This document shows, piece by piece, positions 1 through 9,075 of a stretch of 64,000 bases of DNA. Source of the stretch: Paraburkholderia megapolitana (lineage in GTDB: Bacteria; Pseudomonadota; Gammaproteobacteria; Burkholderiales; Burkholderiaceae). The position numbers and the translations under genes are program-made. The notes under the pieces are model-generated. The model was not told the DNA's origin. It made no database searches and worked only from the letters and a program-made list of their open reading frames with translations. The DNA is taken from contig NZ_CP041743.1 of NCBI RefSeq assembly GCF_007556815.1, positions 1,178,001 to 1,242,000 on the forward strand, given 5' to 3'. The number at the start of each line of letters is the position of its first letter. Position 1 is the stretch's first letter.

Positions 1-254
1 TGACGGCGCAGCAGGAAGGGGCGGTGACGATCGCGGTACTCGATAACGGCCCGGGTATTCCGCCCGAATCGCTCGAATCGGTGTTCGAGCCGTTCTATCG
101 CGTCGAGACGTCGCGCAACCGTCACACCGGTGGGACCGGACTTGGGCTTGCGATCGCCCGGCAGCTTGCTCTTGCGCTGGATGCGACGCTCACGTTGCAG
201 AACCGTCCCGAAGGCGGGCTCGAAGCACGGCTGACGATGAAGCGCGCACGCTAG
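1..254 (+). CDS. Sensor histidine kinase, C-terminal ATPase end (partial)
   Basis: The reading frame enters from the left window edge and stops at 254. The visible part is the end of a HATPase_c domain: a G1 box DNGPGI, an F-box-like VFEPFYR and a G2 box GTGLGLAI. That order is characteristic of membrane sensor kinases of two-component systems, which autophosphorylate on a histidine with ATP and pass the phosphate to a response regulator. The dimerisation/His domain, sensor domain and partner regulator lie outside the window, so the signal and targets cannot be named. An internal ATG at 24 lies inside the ATPase domain and is not a start. Confidence 0.9.
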   Translation, partial: TAQQEGAVTIAVLDNGPGIPPESLESVFEPFYRVETSRNRHTGGTGLGLAIARQLALALDATLTLQNRPEGGLEARLTMKRAR

Positions 255-802
255 TAGCCGCGCGATGGTCCGCGTGCCAGCGCCGTCAAACATGCGGATT
301 TCACCTGACTCAGTGCAGGGTCGTCGACGGCGGCCACTGCTGCGCTTCTTTTTTCTCCATACCCTTCGGCCTCGCGCGGAAATGCCTTGATCGGGTACGG
401 ATACCGGCTGTTGCAAACGCGTGCAAGATCGAGTGCCGCTCCGTGATCGGCGTTGAGGGCGGCCAATACCGCCGGTGCATTTCTCAACAGCGCGTAAGAC
501 AGGGCGTTAGCGAGATCGTAGGCAGCTCCTTCTCCTGCGGAGAGCGCCGGCGCCAGTTCGATCCAGGCAGTCTCCCCGTCACGGATGCGAGTGACAATTC
601 CCCACCAGCGGTCATTGCGCATCAGCACGGCAACGGTTGCTTTTGCACCGCGGGCCTGAATGGATGATTGAATCCCACTCACGGTTGGCTCGACAGATAC
701 CGCGCCGGCAGCGATCGCGGGCGGACACAGCAGAGCGCTCATGAGCGTCAGGAACGACCCCAAACCGATTAACCGACAGGAAGGAAACACGAACGGAATC
801 AT
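251..802 (-). CDS. Exported protein of unknown function
   Basis: This is a 183-residue protein beginning at the ATG at 802. The frame is open further upstream, but the residues from 802 form a classic signal peptide: a short start, a hydrophobic run GLGSFLTLMSALLCPP and an AIAA-type cleavage region. The mature part contains RNDRWWGIVTRIRDGE and a Cys-containing C-terminal segment. I recognise no enzyme motif. It is convergent with the kinase (4-nt overlap) and divergent from the amidase gene. It is probably periplasmic. The role is unknown. Confidence 0.6.
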   Translation of the reverse strand: MIPFVFPSCRLIGLGSFLTLMSALLCPPAIAAGAVSVEPTVSGIQSSIQARGAKATVAVLMRNDRWWGIVTRIRDGETAWIELAPALSAGEGAAYDLANALSYALLRNAPAVLAALNADHGAALDLARVCNSRYPYPIKAFPREAEGYGEKRSAAVAAVDDPALSQVKSACLTALARGPSRGY

Positions 803-919
803 GAAATCAGGCCCGGGAGGGAATTGCGGTATCCGCGCACAACGATTATCTTGCGATCGATGAGAAACGCAAACGGTTGTTCGAGCAGACCTGTTCGAGA
901 GAACCTTCAGGAAAGCCAG

Positions 920-1633
920 ATGAAAAGATCGATTCAACATGGGCTGTCGTTTGTACGTTTTCCCCACCGCCTGTGTGCAGCGCTCGCGCTGTGCATCGCA
1001 TTGCCGTGCAGCGCCGCCTACATCATCGTCGACACCGGTCACACGCCGCAGCATCCGGGCGCAACCGGTGCGAGCGGCCGCGTCGAGTATCGCTACAACC
1101 TCGATCTGAGCGCCGCGGTAACGAAGGATCTGCAAGATCACGGCGACCGCGTGCTGCGCACATCCGCGGACGGCAGGGAGATCGCGCTGCAGGACCGCTC
1201 AACGGCCGCGCCCGATGCGAACTTCTTCATCTCGATTCATCACGACTCGATCCAGCAGGCGTGGATCGACGCGGGACGTCAGCGCGAATTCCGCGGTTAT
1301 TCGATTTTCGTTTCGCAACGCAATCCGCACTACGAGCAGAGCTTGCGTTGCGCAAAAGCGATCGGCGAGCGGATGCTGGCCGCCGGCGAAAAACCGTCGC
1401 TGTATCACGCGACGCCGATTCATGGCGAGAACCGGCCGTTGATCGACGAGCGGCTCGGTATTCATCGCTTCGACGATCTCGTCGTGCTGAAGACCGCGCC
1501 GATGCCGGCCGTGTTGGTCGAAGCAGGTGTGATCGTCAATCCCGATGAAGAAGCGCGTCTTGCGCAACCCGATACCATTGCGCACCTCGCGCACGCGATT
1601 GCCGACGGTGTCGATGCGTGCCAGGCGCATTGA
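920..1633 (+). CDS. N-acetylmuramoyl-L-alanine amidase (Amidase_3), exported
   Basis: This 237-residue protein has a signal peptide (hydrophobic ALALCIALPCSAA). The Amidase_3 fold follows directly: IIVDTGHTPQHPGATG carries the first zinc His, then FFISIHHDS the second, and PAVLVEAGVIVNPDEE the catalytic Glu region. The family cleaves the amide bond between MurNAc and L-Ala in peptidoglycan and acts in the periplasm in cell separation or wall turnover. The start at 920 is chosen because AGGAAA precedes it at good spacing and a signal peptide follows; the frame is open upstream to 824 without such support. There is no AMIN or LysM targeting domain, so it is shorter than AmiC. Confidence 0.88.
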   Translation: MKRSIQHGLSFVRFPHRLCAALALCIALPCSAAYIIVDTGHTPQHPGATGASGRVEYRYNLDLSAAVTKDLQDHGDRVLRTSADGREIALQDRSTAAPDANFFISIHHDSIQQAWIDAGRQREFRGYSIFVSQRNPHYEQSLRCAKAIGERMLAAGEKPSLYHATPIHGENRPLIDERLGIHRFDDLVVLKTAPMPAVLVEAGVIVNPDEEARLAQPDTIAHLAHAIADGVDACQAH

Positions 1634-1692
1634 ATGCACGGACACCGTGCGGGTAGCGGTGCGCAGAGCCTTATCACCAGGGAGACCTTGTC

Positions 1693-2070
1693 ATGAAGCA
1701 ACTCGCTTTGGCGCTCGTCGCCGTGTCGTTGCCGTTCGGTGCGCATGCGGCCGGCTGTGCGAAGCCGCGTAACGCGTTCGATCAGGTTTACTGCATGAGC
1801 ACCCAGTTCGTGCAAACGGATCGCGACCTGAACGCCGAATACACGCGGCTCAGAAACGCGCTGCCGCCTGCCCAGCAGGATGCGCTCCGGCACGGGCAGC
1901 TTGCGTGGATCAGGCAGCGCGATACGACCTGCAGCGATGAAAAGCAGAGCGGCTACTTCGTGAACTTGCAGTGTGCGGCCGACATGACGCAGCAGCGGCT
2001 CACGTACTTGCGGCAACGCGAGCGCGAATGTACGAGTACGGGATGCGCGAACGCGAACTTCGGCGAATGA
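1693..2070 (+). CDS. LprI-like (DUF1311) exported protein
   Basis: This is a 125-residue protein with a signal peptide ending at AHAAG. The mature part has the paired cysteines and the CMSTQFVQTDRDLNAEYTRL / QLAWIRQRDTTC pattern of the lysozyme-inhibitor LprI family. Family members are small periplasmic proteins. Inhibition of host lysozyme has been shown for mycobacterial LprI but not in general. It follows the cell-wall amidase by 60 nt in the same direction, which is compatible with an envelope role. An AGGGAGA-type ribosome site precedes the ATG. Family assignment is good; the function here is inferred. Confidence 0.8.
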   Translation: MKQLALALVAVSLPFGAHAAGCAKPRNAFDQVYCMSTQFVQTDRDLNAEYTRLRNALPPAQQDALRHGQLAWIRQRDTTCSDEKQSGYFVNLQCAADMTQQRLTYLRQRERECTSTGCANANFGE

Positions 2071-2077
2071 CCCGCCT

Positions 2078-2971
2078 TCACCCCGCCGCGGAATGATTCC
2101 CCTGCGAAAGCAGCCACTCGAACATCTGCGTCACGATCGGCGAACGCGACGGGCCCGCAACCCGTGACAACCACCATGTCGTGCCTGGCAAGCGAGGATA
2201 GTCCGCTAACGTGACCAGTTCCCCTTGATCGATGCTGCCTTGCGCGACCAGACTGGAGAGACAGGCAATGCCGCGCCCGCGTAACGCCGCATCGAGCACC
2301 AACCGTTGATCGTCGTAAATCGCGTTCGTGCGATACGACGACAGTTGCTCGCGGAATATCGGTGCGTTGCTCTCGCTGGTCAGATTCTCTTCGAGGTAGA
2401 TCACGCCGGTGTGCAGATGCCGCTTCGCCTGCGGCACACCGTCCAGTTGCGCAGCCAGCGCCGGGCTGCAGACAGTTACCCACTCATCCTGCAGGAACGG
2501 CACTTCGAATAACCCAGGCTGTTGCAGCGGTCGCGCGCCGATGGTCATGTCGACGTCGATCTCATCCACATAGCGCGCGCTTTCGTCGGTGGACAACAAC
2601 GGACAAAGATCGGGAAGCGCCTGTTGCAGCTGCTCGAGACGCGGTTGCAACCAGCCGTGCAGCAACGACGCCGGGCAGACCAGTACCACGAGCCCAGGGT
2701 CCAGATAAGTCGCGATGCGCCCGAGCCCGCTGCGCAACGTTTCCATTGAACGCAGCACGCTGCGCTGCAGAACCTTGCCTGCCACGGTCAGCTCGACACC
2801 GCGCCCGATTCTGCGGAACAGCGGTTGCCCGAGTTGCTCTTCCAGTTGCTGGATCTGATGACTGATTGCCGACTGCGAGAGGTTCAGCTCGCTGGCTGCC
2901 CGCGAAAAATTGCCCAACCGGGCGGCGGCTTCAAAACCCATCAACAGCTTCAAGGAAGGGATGCGCGGCAT
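2078..2971 (-). CDS. LysR-type transcriptional regulator, divergent to the agmatine operon
   Basis: This 297-residue protein has an N-terminal winged HTH (FEAAARLGNFSRAASELNLSQSAISHQIQQLEEQLGQPLFRR) followed by a substrate-binding effector domain. The HTH resembles the GcvA branch. It is transcribed away from the agmatine deiminase gene across a 124-nt intergenic region that holds a TTG-N11-CAA LysR box. The natural inference is that it regulates the agmatine operon and itself, with agmatine, N-carbamoylputrescine or putrescine as possible inducers. The ligand cannot be read from sequence. Confidence 0.88.
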   Translation of the reverse strand: MPRIPSLKLLMGFEAAARLGNFSRAASELNLSQSAISHQIQQLEEQLGQPLFRRIGRGVELTVAGKVLQRSVLRSMETLRSGLGRIATYLDPGLVVLVCPASLLHGWLQPRLEQLQQALPDLCPLLSTDESARYVDEIDVDMTIGARPLQQPGLFEVPFLQDEWVTVCSPALAAQLDGVPQAKRHLHTGVIYLEENLTSESNAPIFREQLSSYRTNAIYDDQRLVLDAALRGRGIACLSSLVAQGSIDQGELVTLADYPRLPGTTWWLSRVAGPSRSPIVTQMFEWLLSQGNHSAAG

Positions 2972-2986
2972 GAAGATATGATAAAA

Positions 2987-3005
2987 ATTGATTAATTAGA
3001 CCAAT
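2987..3005. promoter_or_regulatory. LysR-box-like inverted repeat ATTG-N11-CAAT
   Basis: ATTG at 2987-2990 and CAAT at 3002-3005 are separated by exactly 11 bases in an AT-rich stretch between the divergent lysR and agmatine deiminase genes. It contains the T-N11-A core of LysR-family operators. It lies 16-34 bp upstream of the lysR start codon and about 90 bp from the deiminase start. Assignment rests on motif and position only. Confidence 0.55.
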
Positions 3006-3095
3006 AAACATCATTTTTCATCAAGTATAACCCGCGTCAGAATGCTCCACGTGTTGTGCTTGCTGCGGCAACCCTATCCACGAGGAGATCGAGAG

Positions 3096-4142
3096 ATGAG
3101 CCGTTTTGACGCCCGTAACCAGCGCTATCGCATGCCCGCGGAATGGGAAACCATGGCGACCACGTGGCTCGGCTGGCCGGTCCTGAAGGACCGCGAGATG
3201 CTGTGGGGCGATCACTATCAACGGGTTTGCGAGGAATTCGCTCTGGTTGCCCGGACGATTGCCCGCTACCAGCGTTGCATCGTGACGGCTCACCACAGCC
3301 AGGCGGATACGGCGCGTGCGCTCGTCGGGGATACGGTCGAAGTCCTCGCCGTCGCGGCGGAAGACAACTGGGTGCGCGATTGCGGGCCGATCTTCCTGCA
3401 GGGCGATCAAGGTCAGCTCGGTGCGGCGGTATTCCGCTTTAACAGCTGGGGCGAGAAGTACCAGCCCTACGACGGCTGCCAGCAACTCGGGCAGGACATC
3501 GCTCGCGCGGCAGGCGCGCAGATCTTCAATTCGCACATGGTGCTGGAAGGCGGCGCCTTCTATGTCGACGGACAGGGCACGCTCGTCACGACCGAGAGTT
3601 GCCTGCTGCATCCAAACCGCAATCCGCATATGAACCGGGCGGAAATCGAAGCTGAACTCAGGCGCATGCTGGGGGTGGAGAAGATCATCTGGCTACCGGG
3701 CAATCCGGACGAAGTGGAAACCAACGGACACGTCGACGGTATTGCCTCGTTCATCGCGCCAGGCAAGATGCTGTGTCAGACGGCTAGCCCGGACCAGGGC
3801 GAGTACTTCCATGTGATGCGCGAGAACCGCCGCGCGCTGGAACTGGCCACCGATGTCACGGGCCGTCGCTTCGATCTGCTGGATCTACCGTCTCCAATCG
3901 TGACCGAACGCTATGGCTCCGAGCGCTACTGCGATTGCTACGCGAACTACATCCTGGTCAACGGCGCGGTGATTTCGACTGCGTTTGGCGTTGAACAGGA
4001 TCGAGCCGCATCGGACGTATTCGCCCAGGCTTTTCCGGGGCGTCGTGTCGAATTGCTGCCGATACCGACGCTGTCGATCGGTGGCGGCAGTATCCATTGC
4101 TCGACGCAGCAGCAGCCTGCCGTTACCGCTCCTTCTGTTTAA
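3096..4142 (+). CDS. aguA: Agmatine deiminase (cytosolic)
   Basis: This 348-residue protein would convert agmatine to N-carbamoylputrescine and ammonia. Guanidine-modifying-enzyme hallmarks are present in order: NWVRDCGPIF (substrate-binding Asp), LEGGAFYVDG, TNGHVDGIASF (catalytic His) and GGGSIHCSTQQQ with the nucleophile Cys335. No signal peptide is present, so it should act in the cytosol. The start at 3096 is preceded by GAGGAGATCGAGAG; an in-frame ATG at 3042 lacks such a site. The next gene encodes the following pathway step, which strongly supports the assignment. It lies divergent to a LysR regulator. Confidence 0.93.
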   Translation: MSRFDARNQRYRMPAEWETMATTWLGWPVLKDREMLWGDHYQRVCEEFALVARTIARYQRCIVTAHHSQADTARALVGDTVEVLAVAAEDNWVRDCGPIFLQGDQGQLGAAVFRFNSWGEKYQPYDGCQQLGQDIARAAGAQIFNSHMVLEGGAFYVDGQGTLVTTESCLLHPNRNPHMNRAEIEAELRRMLGVEKIIWLPGNPDEVETNGHVDGIASFIAPGKMLCQTASPDQGEYFHVMRENRRALELATDVTGRRFDLLDLPSPIVTERYGSERYCDCYANYILVNGAVISTAFGVEQDRAASDVFAQAFPGRRVELLPIPTLSIGGGSIHCSTQQQPAVTAPSV

Positions 4143-4174
4143 GCCGGTTTGAACCGGGTCAAAGGAAACTTCAT

Positions 4175-5089
4175 ATGTCGCCGCGAAACATCACCGTCGC
4201 ATCCGTGCAGATGGCATCGGGCAGTTGGTCTTTCGAAGAGAACATGGCGACTGCCGAGCGGTTGATCCGCGACGCTGCGGCGCAAGGAGCAAATCTCGTG
4301 CTGTGCCCAGAGCTTTTCATGATGCCGTACTTCTGTCTGGACCAGAACGTGCGTCACCTGGAGCTGGCCGAGCCGTTCGAAGGCAATCCGCGCATAGCGC
4401 ATTTTGCCAGGCTGGCTGGCGAACTCGGCATCGTGCTGCCAATAGGTTTTTTCGAACGCGCGGGCAACGCCGCGTACAACTCGGTTGCTGTCGCCGATGC
4501 CGACGGCAAGGTGCTTGGCATCTATCGCAAGACTCACATTCCAGATGGCCCGGGTTATACGGAGAAGTTCTATTTCACGCCCGGGGATACCGGCTTCAAG
4601 GTATGGGACACGCGCTTCGGCAAGATCGGTATCGGCATCTGCTGGGACCAGTGGTATCCGGAGACTGCACGCAGCCTTGCATTGATGGGCGCCGAGATTC
4701 TTTGCTTTCCGACCATCATCGGGTCCGAGCCGTTCAGCCCCGACTTCGATTCCGCGGGACACTGGCAACGCACGATGCAGGGCCATGCCGCGGCCAACAT
4801 GGTGCCGGTCGTTGCGGCGAATCGTATCGGTCGTGAAGTGGGATTCGGCAACGGCAATCCGCAACAGACCGCGCTAACCGGTGTGTTCTACGGATCGAGT
4901 TTCATCGCCGATCACACCGGCGCGAAACTGGCGGAAGCCAATCGCACCGACGAAACCATCCTGCTGCATACGTTCGATCTGAATGCGATCCAGGCGGACC
5001 GGCAGTCGTGGGGTTTCTTCCGCGATCGTCGGCCGGAGATGTATCGCAGCTTGCTGACGAGCGACGGTGTTTCGTCGTGCTATCGCTAG
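4175..5089 (+). CDS. aguB: N-carbamoylputrescine amidase
   Basis: This is a 304-residue nitrilase-superfamily enzyme. The Glu-Lys-Cys triad is visible: Glu46 in LVLCPELF, Lys119 in YRKTHIP and Cys156 in GIGICWDQWYPE. It hydrolyses N-carbamoylputrescine to putrescine, CO2 and ammonia, completing the arginine-decarboxylase route to putrescine. A good ribosome site (AAAGGAAA) precedes the ATG at 4175, 32 nt after the deiminase stop; the frame is open upstream into the deiminase but without a site. The operon position next to aguA separates it from other nitrilase-family amidases. Confidence 0.93.
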   Translation: MSPRNITVASVQMASGSWSFEENMATAERLIRDAAAQGANLVLCPELFMMPYFCLDQNVRHLELAEPFEGNPRIAHFARLAGELGIVLPIGFFERAGNAAYNSVAVADADGKVLGIYRKTHIPDGPGYTEKFYFTPGDTGFKVWDTRFGKIGIGICWDQWYPETARSLALMGAEILCFPTIIGSEPFSPDFDSAGHWQRTMQGHAAANMVPVVAANRIGREVGFGNGNPQQTALTGVFYGSSFIADHTGAKLAEANRTDETILLHTFDLNAIQADRQSWGFFRDRRPEMYRSLLTSDGVSSCYR

Positions 5090-5099
5090 GGTGACCACG

Positions 5100-6215
5100 A
5101 TGAAAAAACATGGGCTCGCGATTGCCGCCGCATTGGGACTCAGCTTGTGTCTGTGTGCAGGCCGCATATGGGCGGACGAAGAGAAGGTGCTCAATCTATA
5201 CAACTGGAGCGAATACTTCGCGCCCGACACGTTATCGGAGTTTCAAAAGGAAACCGGCATCAAGGTTCGCTACGATTCCTACGACAGCGACGAGACGCTG
5301 CAGTCGAAGCTGATGACGGGAGACAGCGGCTACGACCTGGTCTGGCCTACCAACGACTTCATGGCAAAACAGATCCAGGCCGGCGCATTTCGCAAGCTCG
5401 ACAAGAGTCGGCTACCCAACCTCAGGAATCTCGATCCCGCGTTGCTGAAGCTGGTTGCGAAGTCCGATCCGGGTAACGAGTATGGTGTGCCGTATATGTG
5501 GGGCACCGTGGGCGTCGGCTACGATCGAACGAAGGTCGGCGCGATCCTCGGCAAGGATATGCCCGCGAACAGCATGGAACTGCTGTTCAACCCGGCGATT
5601 GCTTCGCGCCTCGCGGCGGCGCACTGCGGGCTGGGATTGCAGGATTCCGCGAGTACGGTGTTGCCGCTAGCACTGCGCTATATCGGTCGCGACCCGGTGC
5701 ATCCCACTGCCGACGACTACGCCGCCACTCAAGTCATGTTGATGAAGATCAGGCCGTATATCAGCGTATTCGTCAATTCGTCCAACGCGAACGAATTGAT
5801 GGACGGTGAGTTATGCGTGATGGTCGGGTACTCGGGAGCGATCAATCTGGCGTCGCAGAAAGCCAGAGAATTGGACAAGAAACGCGACATCGCCTATGAC
5901 ATACCTAGTGTAGGCACGCTAATGTGGTTCGACGGGATGGTCATTCCCAAGACAGCGAAGCATCCGGACAATGCTCACGCGTTTATCAACTACATCCTCA
6001 GGCCGGACGTGATCGCGAAGATCTCCAATGCAACGCGCTACGCGAATGCGAATCAGGCGGCATTGAAGTTGATGGACCCGATGCTGGTGAACAATCCGGG
6101 CATCTATCCCGGGGAGCAGAAGAGGCAGACGTTGTTTACCCCGGTAGTCGAATCGCCGGCGACCAGTCGTCTGGAAGGCAGGACGTGGCTAAGCTTCAAG
6201 GTAGGCAAGCCCTGA
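5100..6215 (+). CDS. Polyamine-binding periplasmic protein, PotF/PotD type
   Basis: This is a 371-residue extracytoplasmic solute-binding protein. A signal peptide (hydrophobic LAIAAALGLSLCLCAG, cleavage near IWAD) precedes the typical opening LNLYNWSEYFAPDTLSEFQKETG. It continues with the family blocks YDLVWPTNDFMAKQ and MWGTVGVGYDRTKVG. Family members bind putrescine or spermidine and deliver it to PotGHI/PotABC transporters. It begins 10 nt after aguB, so it is co-transcribed. No permease or ATPase gene is present in the window, so it must work with a transporter elsewhere or act as a sensor. Ligand specificity (putrescine, agmatine or carbamoylputrescine) is open. Confidence 0.9.
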   Translation: MKKHGLAIAAALGLSLCLCAGRIWADEEKVLNLYNWSEYFAPDTLSEFQKETGIKVRYDSYDSDETLQSKLMTGDSGYDLVWPTNDFMAKQIQAGAFRKLDKSRLPNLRNLDPALLKLVAKSDPGNEYGVPYMWGTVGVGYDRTKVGAILGKDMPANSMELLFNPAIASRLAAAHCGLGLQDSASTVLPLALRYIGRDPVHPTADDYAATQVMLMKIRPYISVFVNSSNANELMDGELCVMVGYSGAINLASQKARELDKKRDIAYDIPSVGTLMWFDGMVIPKTAKHPDNAHAFINYILRPDVIAKISNATRYANANQAALKLMDPMLVNNPGIYPGEQKRQTLFTPVVESPATSRLEGRTWLSFKVGKP

Positions 6216-6259
6216 TCGGTTAGTGGGCACGCGCCCGTCAAGACATATGAGGTATTGGC

Positions 6260-7369
6260 ATGACAACACGACGTAATTTTCTGAAGCGAGGGCTGGCGGC
6301 CTCGGGAGGAACCTTGATGATGGGCGCACTGGGCAGTGGCTTTAGCAAGGTCGCGCTGGCGGACAACAGCGCGTGGCATATGCCGGATGAAGGCGCCGCG
6401 CACGCCGCGACGTGGATGGCATTCGGCGTGAGCGAAGACATCTGGGGCGACGACATGGTGCCGGTGGTCAGAGAGAATCTGGCCAGCATCGCCAAGGCGA
6501 TTGCGGCCCACGAGCCGCTCAACATGCTGGTGCGCGAAGAAGACCATGACGTTGCGGCGCGACTGTGCGGCCCGTCGGTCAACCTCGTGGTTCAACCGAT
6601 CGACGATCTGTGGATGCGCGATACCGGAGCTGTCTTCGTCAAAGGGCAGTCGGGCCAGCTCGGGGCGGTGGGCTTCAATTTCAACGGTTGGGGCAACAAG
6701 CAGGAGCACGCACAGGACGCGGAAGTCGCAGGGTTTATCGCGCGTAAAGCCGGTGCGCAATTTATCGAAACGCATCTGGTGCTGGAAGGCGGTGGCATCG
6801 AGGTAGACGGCGAGGGTACGGCCATCATCACCGAGAGCTGTGTGCTGAACGCCAATCGCAATCCTGGTGTTGGTAAAGCGCAGTGCGAAGCTGAATTGCG
6901 TCGCCTGCTCGGGGTACAAAAGATCATCTGGTTGCCAGGCATCAAGGGCAAGGACATCACTGACGGACACACCGATTTTTATGCGCGCTTTGCGAGCCCC
7001 GGTGTCGTCGTTGCCGGGCTGGATCAGGATCCCTCGTCTTATGACTATGCGGTGACGAGACGTCATCTGGACATCTTGCGCAAGGCCACCGACGCCAAAG
7101 GTCGCAAGCTGAAAGTCGTGGTGCTGGAGGGACCGTCGACGGTACGCAAGGAGTATGAGAGCGATGACTTTGCGGCCGGGTACATCAACTTTTACGTGTG
7201 CAACCGCGCGGTCATCGCGCCGCAGTTCGGCGACAGGAAGGCGGATCGCAATACGCGCGATGTTCTCGTGGACCTGTTCCCGGGGCGCGATGTCATTCAG
7301 TTGAACATCGACGGTGTTGCTGCCGGCGGTGGAGGAATCCACTGTACGACCCAGCAGCAACCCGGCTGA
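6260..7369 (+). CDS. Agmatine deiminase family protein with Tat signal (exported)
   Basis: This 369-residue protein is a paralogue of AguA. Its N-terminus TTRRNFLKRG followed by a mild hydrophobic stretch to KVALA is a twin-arginine signal, so it should be exported folded to the periplasm. The catalytic blocks are intact: DLWMRDTGAVFV, LEGGGIEVDG, DGHTDFYARF and GGGGIHCTTQQQ with Cys362. GAGG sits 8 nt before the ATG. It lies 44 nt after the PotF-like gene in the same direction, hence likely the same operon. It may deiminate agmatine, or possibly a related guanidino compound, outside the cytosol. Exported members of this family are little studied. Confidence 0.85.
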   Translation: MTTRRNFLKRGLAASGGTLMMGALGSGFSKVALADNSAWHMPDEGAAHAATWMAFGVSEDIWGDDMVPVVRENLASIAKAIAAHEPLNMLVREEDHDVAARLCGPSVNLVVQPIDDLWMRDTGAVFVKGQSGQLGAVGFNFNGWGNKQEHAQDAEVAGFIARKAGAQFIETHLVLEGGGIEVDGEGTAIITESCVLNANRNPGVGKAQCEAELRRLLGVQKIIWLPGIKGKDITDGHTDFYARFASPGVVVAGLDQDPSSYDYAVTRRHLDILRKATDAKGRKLKVVVLEGPSTVRKEYESDDFAAGYINFYVCNRAVIAPQFGDRKADRNTRDVLVDLFPGRDVIQLNIDGVAAGGGGIHCTTQQQPG

Positions 7370-7377
7370 TTCACTGC

Positions 7378-8886
7378 TTAAGCGGGGACTTCCCGGGTGA
7401 CGCAATGTATCCCGCCACCGCCTGCTGCAATACCCAGAATATCGACCTGAACAATCGCACGCGAGCCGGCGTAAGGTTGAATCGCCGCGATTGCAGCAGC
7501 GTCCGCCACTGAGTCGTTGAATTTCGGCACGATGATGGCGTTGTTGCAGGTGTAGAAGTTGACGTAGCCGGCTGCAAAATTACTTAACTGACTGTTGTTC
7601 AATGTCGTGCCGTTGGAGGTTCCGTAGTATTCGGGTGTCGTTAGTTCGATTAATTGCAGCGTTCTTCCGGTTGCATCCGTTTGATTGTGCAGGTGCTGCC
7701 AGTTCGCTTCGGTCAACGCTCGCTCACCGGTCGAATTCGATGCGTCGTATGCGTAGGCCACGACGCCAGGCGCCAGGAATCTCGCGTAAAAATCGACGTG
7801 TCCATTCGTGATGTCGGTTTCGTCCGCTGGCCTGGTAGCACCGTGGCCTCCACCCGATCCGCTGTTTGCGGGGTAGATAACGGTCCCGGGAATCCAGATG
7901 ATCTTTTGCACGCCAAGCGTGCGCTGCAATTCCGCGAGTACGGTGCTTTTGGCGGTAGGCAGCAGCGTTGCATTTGCAATTACGCCGCCAGGAATGTTGA
8001 ACAGCTGCGGGTTGCGGTTGACGTGCAGCACCGACGATTCAGTCAGGATGGCCGTGCTCACTCCGTCGAATTCGATGGCTCCGCCCTCAAGTGTCAGCGT
8101 GCTCTGAACGACGTTTGCGTTATTCGCATTCGCCATCCGGCCCGCTACCGTGTGATCGTGCGAGAACGGCTGGAAAAATCTGCCGGCCTTCGACTTGTTG
8201 CTGCTTGCCGCCACCGATGGCGGCACGGTCATCCCCGCGTTGAGATTGAGACCATCCGTATTGGCATTACCCCAGCCGTTGAAGTTGAAATTCACGGCAC
8301 ACTGCGCATTGCCGTTCGCCGTGTCTTTCACGAACAGGCAACCCGTATCGCGGGTCCAGATATCGTCGAACCCGTCGACTACAGCAGTCAACGTGACACC
8401 GCCCACGCCGGCAACTCGGGCGACGTAGCCCGCATGAATATCCGGATTCGCACCGCTTGGCGCGCTCAGCAAGCTCTGGGCAAAGTTTAGATCGACAGGT
8501 AGAACCAGCATGATGACCGGTTCATAGGTGCCAATGGCTTTAGCGACATCGATCAGATCGGCACGGATGCGGTCGATACCGGCGTCGGTACTCTGTGGGG
8601 TAACGGGTGTCCAGATACCTTCAGAGCCCGAGGCAAACGCCATATAAGTCGCTGCGTGTGGCCCATCTTCGCCCGGAAGCAGATACGACGATTGATTCGC
8701 AAGCGGACGCGGGGTTGCGCGAGCCACTGCGGAATTACCGGGGGAATCGCCTCCGCCGCAGGCAGACAGGGTACCCACGAGCGACAGTCCAAACAGCGTC
8801 GCCGATCCTTTGATAAAACTGCGACGCGTCACCTGCGCGTGGCCAGAAGCCACCGCATTCAGTGTTCTCTTGCTTTGATCTTTCAT
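7378..8886 (-). CDS. Agmatine deiminase family lipoprotein with Tat signal
   Basis: This 502-residue protein is about 130 residues longer than the other two paralogues. Residues 20-26 are TRRSFIK (Tat motif) and a lipobox LSAC ends at Cys43 followed by GGGDS, so it should be a Tat-exported, lipid-anchored protein. The deiminase core is complete: DIWTRDTGCLFV, LEGGAIEFDG, NGHVDFYARFLAPG and GGGGIHCVTREVP with Cys495. The usual TQQQP tail is changed to TREVP. Extra length comes from insertions, including a Gly-rich segment near GSGGGHGATR. It is convergent with the Tat paralogue (8-nt gap) and 189 nt downstream of rpiR in the same direction. Confidence 0.82.
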   Translation of the reverse strand: MKDQSKRTLNAVASGHAQVTRRSFIKGSATLFGLSLVGTLSACGGGDSPGNSAVARATPRPLANQSSYLLPGEDGPHAATYMAFASGSEGIWTPVTPQSTDAGIDRIRADLIDVAKAIGTYEPVIMLVLPVDLNFAQSLLSAPSGANPDIHAGYVARVAGVGGVTLTAVVDGFDDIWTRDTGCLFVKDTANGNAQCAVNFNFNGWGNANTDGLNLNAGMTVPPSVAASSNKSKAGRFFQPFSHDHTVAGRMANANNANVVQSTLTLEGGAIEFDGVSTAILTESSVLHVNRNPQLFNIPGGVIANATLLPTAKSTVLAELQRTLGVQKIIWIPGTVIYPANSGSGGGHGATRPADETDITNGHVDFYARFLAPGVVAYAYDASNSTGERALTEANWQHLHNQTDATGRTLQLIELTTPEYYGTSNGTTLNNSQLSNFAAGYVNFYTCNNAIIVPKFNDSVADAAAIAAIQPYAGSRAIVQVDILGIAAGGGGIHCVTREVPA

Positions 8887-9075
8887 CGTATCTCCGACGG
8901 CCAGGCAGAGCGGGAGTCGATGTGACAGCTGGGAAACGCTAGTGAGGCCACCACATCGCTGTGTGCGGAACCATCGGTCTTCTTGGCGATGGGTGGCTCA
9001 TTGTGGGTCGAACGGTACGGGGTGAAAACTGATGTTTCTTGCTGGAACCGGCCAGGTTGTCTCATACCTGTGCTT

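Noticed and set aside
803..1141. Upstream extension of the exported hypothetical's frame
   Set aside because: It overlaps the divergent amidase gene and lacks protein-like composition; the signal peptide begins at the ATG at 802.
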